A stretch of DNA of 64,000 bases from Diphasiastrum complanatum (taxonomy: Eukaryota > Streptophyta > Lycopodiopsida > Lycopodiales > Lycopodiaceae), in contig CM055110.1 in NCBI GenBank assembly GCA_029204225.1, positions 47,404,921-47,468,920 on the forward strand, read 5' to 3'. The translations under genes and the position numbers were made by a program. Each line of letters begins with the position of its first letter. The first letter of the stretch is position 1. The notes beneath the pieces were generated by a model. The model did not search any database and had not been told where the DNA came from. It saw only the letters and a program-made list of their open reading frames with translations. This document shows, piece by piece, positions 45,648 through 56,532 of this stretch.

Positions 45648-45650
45648 TAA

Positions 45651-45830
45651 TGCATGGACCAAACTCAAAACACTTATCCAACTTGGAGAGGGTGTTACAA
45701 AAATGTCGCGACTACCAGATCTCCCTGAATCCAGAAAAATCTAAATTCTGGGTAACACATGGCTTGATTCTCAGCCATATAGTGTCAAGGCACGGGATCA
45801 CCATAGATCTATCTAGATCCAAATTGGTGG
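45651..45830 (+). pseudogene. Gypsy RT continuation after the insertion
   Basis: The frame continues with GPNSKHLSNLERVLQKCRDYQISLNPEKSKFWVTHGLILSHIVSRHGI, the RT thumb region that normally follows the FLDD motif. This establishes that 39564 and 45651 were once contiguous. Coding is lost at about 45830. Confidence 0.85.
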
Positions 45831-46440
45831 GGGCACGTTACGAAAAGTTAATCTGCTAAGCCATCACCGCTAGATCTAAGAAGATCAAGCCAAATCAAGC
45901 TAGATCCATCAAGATTCAGCCAGATCTGACAAGATCGAGAAAATTTATCAGAATCCAAGAAGGATCCAGATCCAGATAGGATCAAGAAGGAAGCAGATCA
46001 TCAAATTGACTGAGGGATCTGTTACCAAGTATCCATCAAAACTTTCAGAGAACTACCAATAGTCAGATCAAGCCTGGATGAAGCTGATTACCAGTTTACA
46101 AAAGTTAAAAATCAGAAAACCTCGAGATCTCTTCAAAAAGCACTCTAAAAGAGCACTTTTTTATGATTTTTTGAGATCCCCTGAGAGGTAGCTCTTGAAA
46201 CTTGAACAGTCACCAGATCTGACCCAGATACATCCATGAAAAACTCTACAAGAGTTCCCGATGGAGGAATCACCATTTTCTAGTGTATGCAAGGGTTCCT
46301 AGAAGTTGATTTTTCAGAACCCTCGTAGAGCATCAAAATCAACTTACCAACCCTCGCAAGGTGTCTAAATTGAATCAGAGCGGTGAATTTAGTCTACCTA
46401 CATAATCTGATCTTGAAAATCCAATCACAGGGACATTCGG
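45831..46440. other. Gene-free stretch, possible gypsy leader
   Basis: AGATC-rich DNA without a reading frame. Phrases such as GAACCCTCGTAGAG and CAACCCTCGCAAGG resemble those in the 25.8-kb tandem array and at 40.1 kb, so it is probably gypsy leader DNA. Confidence 0.45.
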
Positions 46441-47395
46441 ATATGGCGCTGAAGTTGAGGGTTGGTCATCAGTGACCGATGGTGGTGGTGAGGGAGCCAC
46501 TTTCTTTCTCTTCTATGTTCGTGTAACGGCTAACACAGGGACATGGAAATGTTGCCTTTTCGGTGGCATCCCCGCTGGAACTGTTGCTCATTGTATTGCA
46601 ATGAAGTTCAATGGTGCACTAGTCCCAAGTCTCAATGGACAATTCTTGAAGCAGTGTCCATAACCGCATTCTCGACAAAAGGATGTATATTGTCCCTTGT
46701 AAGGACATTCAGCAATTTTGTATCCTTCACCACATCCGTAGCAGCCGTAATCTCTTCCGCCTTGACGATGAGTTTGAGATGCATAGGCCGCAATATATTC
46801 ATTTATGGCAGGATCCATATATGGTTCATTTGGCCCATACCATTGCTGCTGCTCAGGTTGAGGTGGTACTGGCATCTCTGGTTCTGCTGTTGTCAAGTTT
46901 ACGTGGGCCACTTGTTGATTGGCTGACCCCGGTGGTGCAAGTAAGGCCATACGTTGTTGGTTAATCGGTGCACCGTACCTCGGTGCCGCATTTGGTGCCC
47001 CTTGATGATATGGATAAGATGCCTGATAAGGACCCTTTTTCTGTTGGACAATCCGGGGGTTAAATGGGCAAAATGCCGTACCATGCGATGTTGCGTTGCA
47101 CAAATGGCAAAATCTATGGGTTAGTCTCAGATTTTGCTGTAGGACCGGGCACTTGTTCGTTGTATGGTTTTGTGTGCATACTGAACACCATACATTTTCG
47201 CGTCGGAGATACTGTGGCTGATTTTGTTCCCGTAGATTTGGCGTTGCTGCTACAGCTCCTTGTAAGGCTTTCAGTTTTTGATCAAACTGCGCCGTAAGCT
47301 GCTCCATCTGCTGATTGTGTAATTTTGTCATTTGTTCCAATAGCACTTTTGTGGATAGATTGGAAGCATTTGATGATGATGATGCTATCCAGGGA
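46440..47395 (-). pseudogene. Gypsy gag with four zinc knuckles
   Basis: The open frame 47346-46588 (252 codons) starts MLLEQMTKLHNQQMEQLTAQ, a short Gln-rich helix. Knuckles lie at residues 54-66 (CSVCTQNHTTNKC), 80-93 (CHLCNATSHGTAFC), 202-214 (CYGCGEGYKIAEC, His replaced by Tyr; the 36.9-kb copy keeps His) and 224-236 (CRECGYGHCFKNC). A Gln/Pro-rich linker of about 100 residues separates the pairs. Usual plant gypsy Gag has one or two knuckles. The capsid region is missing: the LTR piece upstream is truncated and joined directly to this frame. The frame continues in another register to about 46440. Confidence 0.85.
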
Positions 47396-47965
47396 GAGGG
47401 TGGAGGTTAGCTCAAATGCAGCTTGTGCTTGCTAATGCAAAAACTTTAACTATGGAAACCAAAAACTTGCAAACTTGAGAGCAAAAGGAAAAGACAATCA
47501 AGCACATTAGCAATTAGTGAATAGCAAGTGGGGATGCTTCTCTCCAAAATTTGGTAGAGTTTCTTCCTTCTCATTAAGCATCCCAATAGAGTACATGAGG
47601 TGTCTTTTTATAGATGGGGAAGGCCCTTGCCCCAAAATACTATTGGCTAATATGTACACTAATCCTATCCATTCATCTTGGACCCAACTTGATCCAAAGT
47701 CTTACAAAAGTACATTGGATTTCACATTATTCATGTGAGTCTCTATTTGGACCCAACTTAAAAGAGTTAACACTAAGTTTCTAACTTGACTTTGGGCCTC
47801 AAGTTTTATTTTGATTACAAAAGGGCCCAAATCTATTATTCTATTTACAACTCAACTTGCATGCTCATTGGGCTATGGGCTTATATGCACATGATGCCAT
47901 TCCCTCGCAACATATTTTATTAGCCAATATTATTTATTTACAATATGTTGGGAATACCCCCAACA
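47396..47965 (-). repeat. Gypsy LTR (LTR-Y), 5' part, minus orientation
   Basis: On the minus strand it starts TGTTGGGGGTATTCCCAACAT at 47965 and follows the 42055 LTR to CATTTGAGCTAACCTCC. It is then joined to gag, so the 3' third of the LTR, the primer site and the capsid region are deleted. Confidence 0.8.
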
Positions 47966-50877
47966 AAAATTATGTGGCTTCAATTAAGTTGAACAATAAA
48001 TTGTCTTTGCCTCTACAAAATATTTGTCGAACTATGCTCAAACATTTATAAGTCGAATCCACCTGTGAGCGATTCCCGAGTAGTTATGCAGACTGTGTAG
48101 AAACACGAAGAAAATTGGAGGTCTGGATAATGAGTTGGACGAAGATTAAAATGTCGATTAGTCGACTAGTAGGAGAATAATCTAACATGAGACAACAGTT
48201 CCCACATAATTGAAGGTGAAGGTACTATTAGGATGAATTTTCAGAATAGAATGTCGAAGCTTATACCAAATGTATTATATGTCCCAAATTTGACAACAAA
48301 TCTACTGTCAGTCAATCGAATCACAAATTTAGGACATAGGGTAGAATTTTTGACAGATTCCTGTCAAATTCTTGATAAGAGTAGGAGAGTTCTTGCACTC
48401 GGAAAAAGGAAAGGATATCTCTATAGACTTAGTCATTGTAATACCGTAACTGATCGTGCTTTAAGCAGTTCAACAATTATGAATAAAGAAGTGATTTGGC
48501 ATTATAGACTTGGTCACCTTAACTATACATCAATAGGTAACATGTCTAAACATTCTTCAGTTCTTGATTTAGACTGTAAAGTTGTCAATCCCCATGTCTA
48601 CTCAAGTTGTATCAAAGAAAAGCAGGCAAAAAAGCCATTCAAGTCAAATCAAGAACACATTTCTAGAGATCAATTAGAGATTGTGCATACTGATATATGT
48701 GGCCCAATGTAGACACCATCATTACTTGATGCAAAGTTCTTTATTACTTTCATAGATGATTATTCCAGGAGGACTGTATTCTATTTCCTAAAGCACAAAT
48801 CTGAAGCTTTCCAGTCCTTCAAAAAATTTAAGGAGAATGCTGAATTACAAACAGGAAAAAGAATCAAAGCTGTCAGGAGCGACAATAGTGGAGAATACAT
48901 TTCAAATGAATTCAAGGATTACTGCTCAGCCAATGGCATCAAGCAACAGTTTGTTGTTTCCTATTCTCCACAGTCAAATGGACTGGCTGAAAGGAAAAAC
49001 AGAATCTTAGTTGAGTCTGCTAAATGCATGATCACACATGTTTCTTTGTCCGAATCATTTTGGCAACATGTTGTTTCAACAGCAACTTATGTGCAGAATC
49101 GATGTATAACTAAGGGTGTTCCTAACAACAAAACTTCTTATGAGGTTTGGACTGGATTCAAACCCTTAATCAAACATTTGAAAGTATTTGGATGCACAGC
49201 TTATGCTCATGTCCCAAAGGAAAAAAGAAAAAAACTTGATGAGCATTCTTTTAAAACTATTTTTGTTGGCTATTGCAATTTTGATGAAATGTACAGACTG
49301 TATAATATAGATACCTGTAAAGTTTTCACTAACAGGGATGTGACTTTTATCGAAGATCAGTTTATTGATTTGAAGGGCAAGGGACAAATGCAGTCCACAA
49401 TTTCTGCTCTGACAACTGACTCTTCTCAAAAGGCAATTTCCATTCCTTCTTGTAGTCACCCTATACAGTTAGATCCAGAAGAAGATGAAGAGACTGCAAC
49501 TCAGGAGTAGTCAATGTGTCCGACATGTCCGACACAACTCACACAACCGATAGGAAGTCGGACTTCACAATTGGAAGCTTCAACCAGGAGATGATCAAGA
49601 ATAGCCTATTCAATATATTGATGAATCTGCTCACTATTCTATTCAAGAGCCAACCACAGTTGAGAAAGCTTTGTCATAGGCTAACTCATATCTCTAAAAA
49701 GAAGCAATGGACAAAGTGTGCAACTCACTGCTGAGGAACAACACTTGGACTGTCACCGACTTGCCAACAAACAAAAAGATTATCGACTGCAAATGGATCT
49801 TTAAGATCAAATACAAAGCAGATGAGAGCATCGACAGAAGGAAAACTCGACTTGTGGTAAGGAGATTTTCATAATTTCCCAACATCGACTACTTCAAGAC
49901 CTTCAACCCAGTTGTCAAGCACACTTCTATTCGACTCCTACTTTCTTATGCTACTACAGCAAATCTTGAGGTACATCAGATGGATGTACAAACTGCATTC
50001 CTCAATAAAGTTATCGAGAAGGACGTCTACATAATCCAGCCAGAAGGCTACATCCTCAATGGTCATGAAGACCATGTGTGCAAACTCCACAAAGCTTTGT
50101 ACGGTCTGAAACAATCTTCGAGAGCATGGTTTCATCGAATCAACACGTTCTTGATCGATCATGGTTTTCAACCTAACTCTGTAGACTGTAATGTGTATTA
50201 GAAAGTTGTTAGTCAATTCTTTGTTATCGTCACACTTTATGTGGATGATACATTTCTATTTGGCAACAATACTGCTCTGACAAAGGATACAAAGAGGATG
50301 TTGTCTCAAGAATTCGAAATGGCAGATCTTGGAGAAGCTCAGTATTGTCTCAAGATCCAGATCCATAGAGACAAAAGTTGAAGACTTCTCTATATCACCC
50401 AATAGAGGTACTTTTATAACTTGTTGATGAAGTTCAATTTTATGAATTGCAAGCCTATACATAATCCCATGGATCCAGATCTCAGATTATCCAAGGAACA
50501 GTGCCCTCAGACCAATGAGGAGAAGGCAAAAATGAAGGGGTATCCATACCAATCTTTTATTGGATTCCTAATGTATGCAATGATCTCAACCAGGCCAGAT
50601 CTTGCATACGCCATTAGTTCCTTGAGTCAATACATGACCAAAATACATGACAATTCTGGCATGATCCATTGGAAACTCTTTTCAGAGTAATCAGATATGT
50701 ACGAGCTACTATGGACCTATGCATTTGCTATGGTGATGGAGATCCATCCGATATCCATACTCTTCATGGATATTGCTAACATATTTACAAAGGGATTGAA
50801 TCAGGGAACACACAAGAATTTTTGTGCTATCGTGAATTTACAAATCAAGGCATTCAAGGATCTAGATTAAGCGGGGG
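47966..50877 (+). pseudogene. Copia pol (second lineage): integrase, RT, RNase H tail
   Basis: After a degraded gag end (47966-48230) come the protease tail (NVLYVPNLTTNLLSVNRI), the pre-integrase domain (WHYRLGHLNYTSI) and integrase with all three acidic motifs: HTDICGPM, VRSDNSGEY and QSNGLAERKNR. A TAG follows HTDICGPM at 48711. The integrase C-terminus reads FKTIFVGY. After 49510 RT is in several frames: MDVQTAFLNKVIEKDVYIIQPEGY, LHKALYGLKQSSRAW, and YVDDTFLFGNN rather than YVDDIILSG. RNase H is mostly deleted, leaving the tail DIANIFTKGLNQGTHKNF before the PPT. Sequence differs clearly from the other copia copies, so it is a separate lineage. Confidence 0.9.
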
Positions 50878-51519
50878 TGCTGGATTTCTATCCTCTCCAT
50901 CCCTATCTCTCTCTACTAATCTAGATCCAATTATTTTGCTATTGTAAATATTCTTACAATTTGTAAAAATACAAGGAAAGTCGTAACAGTCTGCATCGAC
51001 ATGATCGACATCGACTTTTCTTGACAAATATTTTTTTTTTTGAGCCCTGCCTCAACATGGAAGTGTTCGACTTCCACATCATCGACTTATGATCGAAGTC
51101 TCCCACTTCGACTTTTGATCAAAGGGTAGCTATGAAGTCTTCGACTTCCATGTCATCGACTTCCACATCATCGACTTCATTGACATCGAAGTTTTCCAAA
51201 CATCAATGTCATCTATTTGGCGGCTCACCAATACATTTGTCACAGTTGGACAGATTCTCCAACTGAATCAAATATTTTCCGAGTGCGACTGCCAACAGCA
51301 CGTAGTGTCTTAATCATATTTGTAAATCAAACATTAATCACTCTTTTAATCAGTTAGCCATGTGTACATATTCATTTAAGATCGATGAATCAGAATCCAT
51401 ATCAGTTTTTTTCATTCAGAGTGCAATTGTATTGTTCTTCTTCTCTGTTATCACAAAGTACTGTATCTGTTCTGCAATCACATTGTATCTCTACACAACT
51501 AATCATCATTGTTCCAACA
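50878..51519 (+). repeat. 3' LTR of the second-lineage copia element
   Basis: It starts TGCTGGATTTC after the purine tract AGCGGGGG and ends TTCCAACA, giving a near TGTTGGA/TCCAACA inverted pair. The end is inferred from this pairing only. The interior (50990-51195) is crowded with TCGACTT and its complement. Confidence 0.6.
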
Positions 51520-51914
51520 ATTTAGTTTGTGTAAGGTGATTGAATATTCAAATTGATTCATATTTGCAGATTCGTTGTTTTGTAAATTTTATCGTTTTGT
51601 ATGACTGATAGCACTGTTCAATTTTTGCTCTGATCATTGCATTTAGTTGAATGCTTCCGCAAAGCTAAAATTTAATTCACTATAATTTTGTGCATGGCTA
51701 TGGAATCGACTAAGTTGATCCAGTGACTTTGAAGTTGTGATCAAGTCAGGCAGACTCGATCTGCCCGAATCCGATAAACGTAGTTTGTATGCACCGAGAA
51801 ATTTCAGCCTCTCTGAGCTACCCGATTTCTAGCAGATCTTTTGTAGATCAAAACCCTACCTAGGTTTATAAACTTGATCAATTTCGATTTCTAGAGAGCA
51901 AATACCTATTCAAG
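51520..51914. other. No gene; copia leader piece near the end
   Basis: 51840-51900 (TTTTGTAGATCAAAACCCTA and onward) matches the copia leader at 5578. The rest is unassigned. Confidence 0.45.
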
Positions 51915-52751
51915 AGGTTTGGCTTAAAAGGATGGGACACCTCAACTTCAAGTCATTGGAGGTAATGGCTAGAAAGAAGGTTGTGATAGGTCTTCCAAGT
52001 TCCTTAAGTGGCATCAATCATGTTTGTGAGTCTTGTGCTTTGTCTAAGTCACATAGACTACCTTATACTAGATCTACATCTAGATCTACAAAGCCTTTCA
52101 ACTTGTACATTCGGATATTCATGGAATTACTACAATCCGCAATAGTGGAGCTAAGATGTATGTAACTTCCATTGATGATTTTAGTAGATTTTGTTGGATC
52201 TATCTACTAAAGAGCAAAGATGAAGTGTATGATGTCTTTGTTAAGTTCAAGAATGCAAGGGAGAACCAATTTTCCACAAGGATCATGTGCTTAAGGAGTG
52301 GCAATGGTGGTGAGTACATATCTACCAAGTTCAAGGACTTTTGTGATGAGCATGGGATCAAGAGGGAGTATACAACACCAAGGACCCCACAACAAAATGG
52401 ATTGGCTGAAAGGAAGAATAGGAATTTATGTGAAAGTGCTAAAGCCATGAGGTTAAGTGCTAATCTTGATAAACCATTTTGGGATCAAGCTTTGTTGTGT
52501 GTCAATTTCTTGTGCAATAGGTGGCCGAGTGCTCTTTTGGATGGAAGGACACCTTTTGAGATGCTATTAAAGAGGAGGGTGAGTCTCAACTTTCAAAGTA
52601 CTTTTGGATGCACATGCTATGTCAACATTACTCTTGATGATAGGACCAACGAGGATCCATCTTCAAGAAAAAGTATTTTTGTTGGATATAGTGAGGTGAG
52701 TATGCCTACAAGGTTTACATTCCTACTACTAAAAAAGTGATTGCTGGTAGA
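51915..52751 (+). pseudogene. Copia pre-integrase and integrase fragment
   Basis: VWLKRMGHLNFKSLEVMA...CESCALSKSHRLPY is the zinc-binding pre-integrase domain (H..H..C..C). After a frame change, 52156-52740 gives the core: FIDDFSRFCWIYLLKSKDE and CLRSGNGGEY. The second catalytic Asp is lost (SGN for .DN). The third motif, QQNGLAERKNR, is intact, and the tail is FVGYSEVS. It is joined to an internal copia leader piece on the left and cut at 52751 by gypsy sequence. It is close to 16551-17170. Confidence 0.85.
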
Positions 52752-52915
52752 GACCCACCTCAGGTTTTACGTAAGCGAATTCTATCCACGCTTTTCCTAA
52801 AGCATCCATGTCCCAGCAATAAATGAACCGACAACAGCGCCCTTCCACGACAAATGCAAGCATAGTGTCGAGGGACTAGCACTACTTTGGGCCAAGGTCT
52901 TTAATCAAATGGAGA
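52752..52915 (+). pseudogene. Gypsy additional-ORF C-terminal scrap
   Basis: PPQVLRKRILSTLFLKHPC, then a stretch whose DNA (TGTCGAGGGACTAGCACTACTTTGGGCC) matches GTGCCGAGGGACCGGCACTACTTCAGGCC at 42020, the end of the 40-kb additional ORF. Confidence 0.5.
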
Positions 52916-54589
52916 TATGTATTTGACCAATTTATTCATGATATACATTGTTTGCTAAACTTTGTTTGGGACAGTAAGAAAGATTAACATTGAGCTAGAA
53001 TGAGAGTATGAGAGCATTGCAAGAGCAAAACAACACATGAGTAAAAAGGAAATATGATTTTTAAAATGAGCTCACAAGGTTGAAGACCTAAAATTGCCAT
53101 GCATAGATTTTCAAACAAAATTTTCTTTTTCTAACAAGATAAGAACACATCAAACGATGGTACATCCCAATTCAAAAAGACACAAAATTGCAACATTGCC
53201 ACTAGTCATTCAGGTCATAGTTTGACATATGAGGTGTCAAAACAAGACTTCTTCATGGGGTGTTAAGACAAGGTTTTTTTCATCAATTCATCCTCTACTC
53301 TTCAATGGAATTGTTGGTAAAAGTTTGTGAATGCAAAACAAACATTAGCTCAAATCCTTGCATAGCAACTTAGCAAGCACATGTGTTGAAGTGTGTCAAG
53401 CATTTAATGATCATGTCACAAAATCTCACTATTTCTATTGACAAAGTTAAATGCTTTTTTTAAAGCCACAACATCAAATGAGTTTATGGTATCTAGATTG
53501 TGCTCTTTGATAAATTCATTGAATAAATTGAAGGGTTTTTTTTTTAACTGTGTGTTGAGGTTGAGGGAAAACAACATGTAGGGATGTAAAAAAGAAATTC
53601 AAACTCATTGCAAAGCATAGTAACTACTAACTGCTACTTGTCGACACTACTAACTGAGAATGGATAATAGAGTCTGGATAACAACATAATACAAGATTAA
53701 GTTTTGGTAACAAGGGTACATTGCATTTTCAAGTAAGTAGAAATGACTCAATGATGGGGACAATGGATGTATAGTTGTTGCAAATATAAGATGAAGTTGG
53801 TATTATTAGGAGTTTCTAAGTTTTCTCAACAGAATCTAATTCCAAAACTTTGGTGCAGATTGATGGAAACTCATTAGCAATTTAGAGTAGCCACAATTGA
53901 CCATTATCATTGCAAAATCGTCAAACAAATTCAATAAAGCTAATTCCAAGAAATAATTTATCCTTAGGCAGTTGTATTGAGATTGCAATTCCTTATAGTG
54001 AGGGTTTGTATTTCTGTAGGTGTTTTTGCTCATAAATTATTTCCATTTAAAGAGATCTGTAGTAGTGGAGAGAAACTCTCACAAGTAGAGTGTATGTGTT
54101 GTTATAAATTTCTTACTAGTATTTCTGTGACTTCCTGTTTTATGGACATGAAAAGGCCACTCATCTGTGTCTATTGATTAGTCATGGTCATGGTATTAAT
54201 TAGTCATTTGTATTAATCTCTTAGTAAGCTTTCTCATAGGTAGCATTAGCCCTACTTTGGAAGGTGGACTCTTTGCAAGTGTGAGCCTTTGAGAGACATG
54301 GAGCTATTAAGAAATAAATTTCCATTTTGTTTGGAACACCATTCCGGAGTTCCGGAACGCCGTTTTGTGCAACTTAGCCGGGGGCTGTCTACATTGTCCG
54401 TCTTTCACTATACGCACAAAATTGTATATAAAAAATGATTGCATTGAATCGCAATAAAAGAGGGAAGTTTCTGGGATCATTCATGTAGAAAATTGCTCGA
54501 TGTATGTATAAAATCTGAAAGATCTGGTGGAAAATGGCAACGCATTGATACAAATTAAAGTAGAACATCGGTTAACACGCCTGCTTATA
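52916..54589. other. Gene-free stretch upstream of the carrier 3' end
   Basis: AT-rich, no element recognised. TTCCGGA-GT-TCCGGAA at 54342-54357 is a small perfect palindrome. Confidence 0.45.
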
Positions 54590-54608
54590 TGAAACATAAA
54601 CTGGCTAA

Positions 54609-54614
54609 TTTATT
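54609..54614 (-). terminator. Candidate polyadenylation signal of the carrier gene
   Basis: AATAAA on the minus strand, about 240 bases after the stop codon. Plant signals are loose, so this is only the best match. Confidence 0.45.
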
Positions 54615-54853
54615 GCTAAAATTCACTTTTGTGACCTCATTTTGCAATTAGTTCAGAGAATTCAGTAGGCATCATACCAGGGAGTTGAATGGCTTTGCAG
54701 AGAAGGAATTGATGCACTCAATTACTCTATTGTATTCAAACAGGGCTCTTAGAACAGGTTTATGAGACCTAGAAATTATTATGTGAATGCACACTCACCA
54801 ATGAGATTCAAAACTTTTTAACAGTAACCTGGCCTGCCATGAATACTGCCCAT

Positions 54854-56517
54854 TTAACCTCCACCTGAGCCATAGGTCTTGCCAAAGAAGAGTAACTGAA
54901 GCTGATCATAGCCAGAAAGCACTCCTGCTCCAGCTATGGCTCTCAATATATTTGCACCTGCTCCCTTGAATAAAGACTTTGGACCTTCTTTTGCTATAAT
55001 TGCCTGAAAAGCTTCATAAGCGTTCTTATACTTGACAGCTTCACCAGATGTCATCATCATTCTACGTCGCACGGTATCAATAGGATAAGATGCAAGACCA
55101 GCACCAATTGTGATACCCCAACCAAGCAAGAAACTGGCAAGGAAATTCCCCTGCAGAATATCGCAGCATTAAGAACATATAAGGTGATTTCTTATGGCAT
55201 TACATTTTTGTTCAGTACAGTGAATATTTGAGTAACAAACTCAATGCCAGCCTGTAAAAGTTTCACTACTTTGCAATAAATTTCCATCACAAAGGCATTG
55301 AAAGTAAACAGGTTTGTATTATCCTACATTCTATCTGCATTACGTAGAGTACTACTAGAATACAGGCAACTTTTCCAGCCTTATTTATACATTTTTTATG
55401 AATTAACTTAAGGAATCATTAGGTCTGACTTTTATGCTAAATCCGCAGTAAAATTGTTCAAAAATAACTTCCATGTCATAAGCAAAGAGGCATACCTCCA
55501 GGTTGCCTACAAGGATAACAGGCTTCAAGGAGTCATACATTCCAAAGTATAAACCGCGGTAGACAATGATGCCCACACAAGAGATGTTGAATCCACGATA
55601 TAAACCGGCAATGCCATCACTTGCCAAGGTTTTCTTGTACACATCCAGCATTCCGTTGAACTGACGTTCACCACCTTTTTTTGCAGATTTTGAATCATTG
55701 GCTAGACGCGTTCGAGCAAAATCTAGAGAGTACACAAAAAGCAGCGAGGATGCACCAGCTGCTCCTCCAGAAGCCAAGTTCCCAGCAAACCACTTCCAAT
55801 AACCATCCTTGTCTTTCTTGAAATTAAAGAGGCGTTTGAAATAATCTTTAAATGCGAAGTTGAGTGCCTGTGACAAACTGATCACTTAAAAAAAGACAAC
55901 CAAAAAGCGTTCTTGTTCAATGGCTATTTGAGATTCAAAGTTCTTTTTGGAAATTGGAAGTGATTATTTCTGGTCATCTTTGCATGTTTTCCTTCAAAAA
56001 TCACAGAGAGCAGATCAATTGGCTGGAATACCTGAGTGGGGAAGTAACGAATGACGTTGGCTAGATTGCCACGCCAGAGAGACACAGCCCCTTCATCTTT
56101 AATTGTGCGTGAAAAGCAATCCCCAATTCCTTTGTAAGGTTCAGCGAGCCGCCCACTTTTCAGCATCTCATCTTGGTTCTGAATGAGGAGCTTTACTCGT
56201 TCGATGGGTGCAGCAGCAGTCTTGGAGACTGCAGCAGAAACTCCCCCCATAAGAAAGTCTATCATAAACCCATATGGACCTTTCTCCGAACCTGCTGGAA
56301 CAAACACTGGAGCCACAGTGGATGGATTGGAAATTTCCTTTCCCAGATCCATGGAGCACATCACATTTTGGATTGGCTTTGACAATCCATTCAGGTTTGC
56401 TGCTGAAACTGGCCTTAGAGCTGGCTGATTAGGGGCAAGCCTGGAACCCAAATAAGAAAGTCCAGAAATCTTATGCACCACACTAGGGCATCTTTGTCTT
56501 TCTGCCATGAGTTCCAT
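54854..56517 (-). CDS. Mitochondrial ADP/ATP carrier (adenine nucleotide translocase)
   Basis: It exchanges matrix ATP for cytosolic ADP across the inner mitochondrial membrane. Coding exons are 56517-56032, 55867-55496 and 55150-54854; introns of 164 and 345 bp have GT/AG ends and phase 0. The product is 384 residues. Residues 1-80 are a plant-type N-terminal extension ([19 protein letters not shown]). Then come three carrier repeats with signatures PIERVK (104-109), SLDFARTR in the second repeat, and [12 protein letters not shown] (308-319); RRRMMM is diagnostic of ADP/ATP carriers. All splice sites and frames are clean, so it looks functional. The start could be Met4 (56508), as homologues begin near there. 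It is the only intact host gene seen. Confidence 0.95.
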
Positions 56518-56532
56518 TGGCAGATTAGCAAC

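Larger units (their letters stand above)
39565..45650. mobile_element. 6.1-kb composite element with long terminal inverted repeats, inserted in gypsy RT
   Basis: The left terminus AGGGCCCTTTTTGGACTC and the reverse complement of the right terminus (AGGGCCCTTTTTGAG) match, and similarity continues inward for about 0.5 kb. The gypsy RT frame stops at the left edge (FLDDLCVH) and resumes at the right edge (GPNSKHLSNLE). TGCATG flanks both sides (39559-39564 and 45651-45656), a candidate short or decayed target duplication. The inside holds a plus-strand gypsy additional ORF and LTR and a minus-strand gypsy protease-integrase fragment, but no transposase I can see. Long TIRs plus captured sequence recall non-autonomous Mutator-like or foldback elements. 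The class is inference. Confidence 0.75.

Noticed and set aside
54342-54357. TTCCGGA-GT-TCCGGAA as a heat-shock-type element
   Set aside because: It resembles such an element only partly and lies downstream of the carrier gene, not in a promoter.
56168-56428. Frames overlapping carrier exon 1 on both strands
   Set aside because: Shadows of the conserved ADP/ATP carrier exon.
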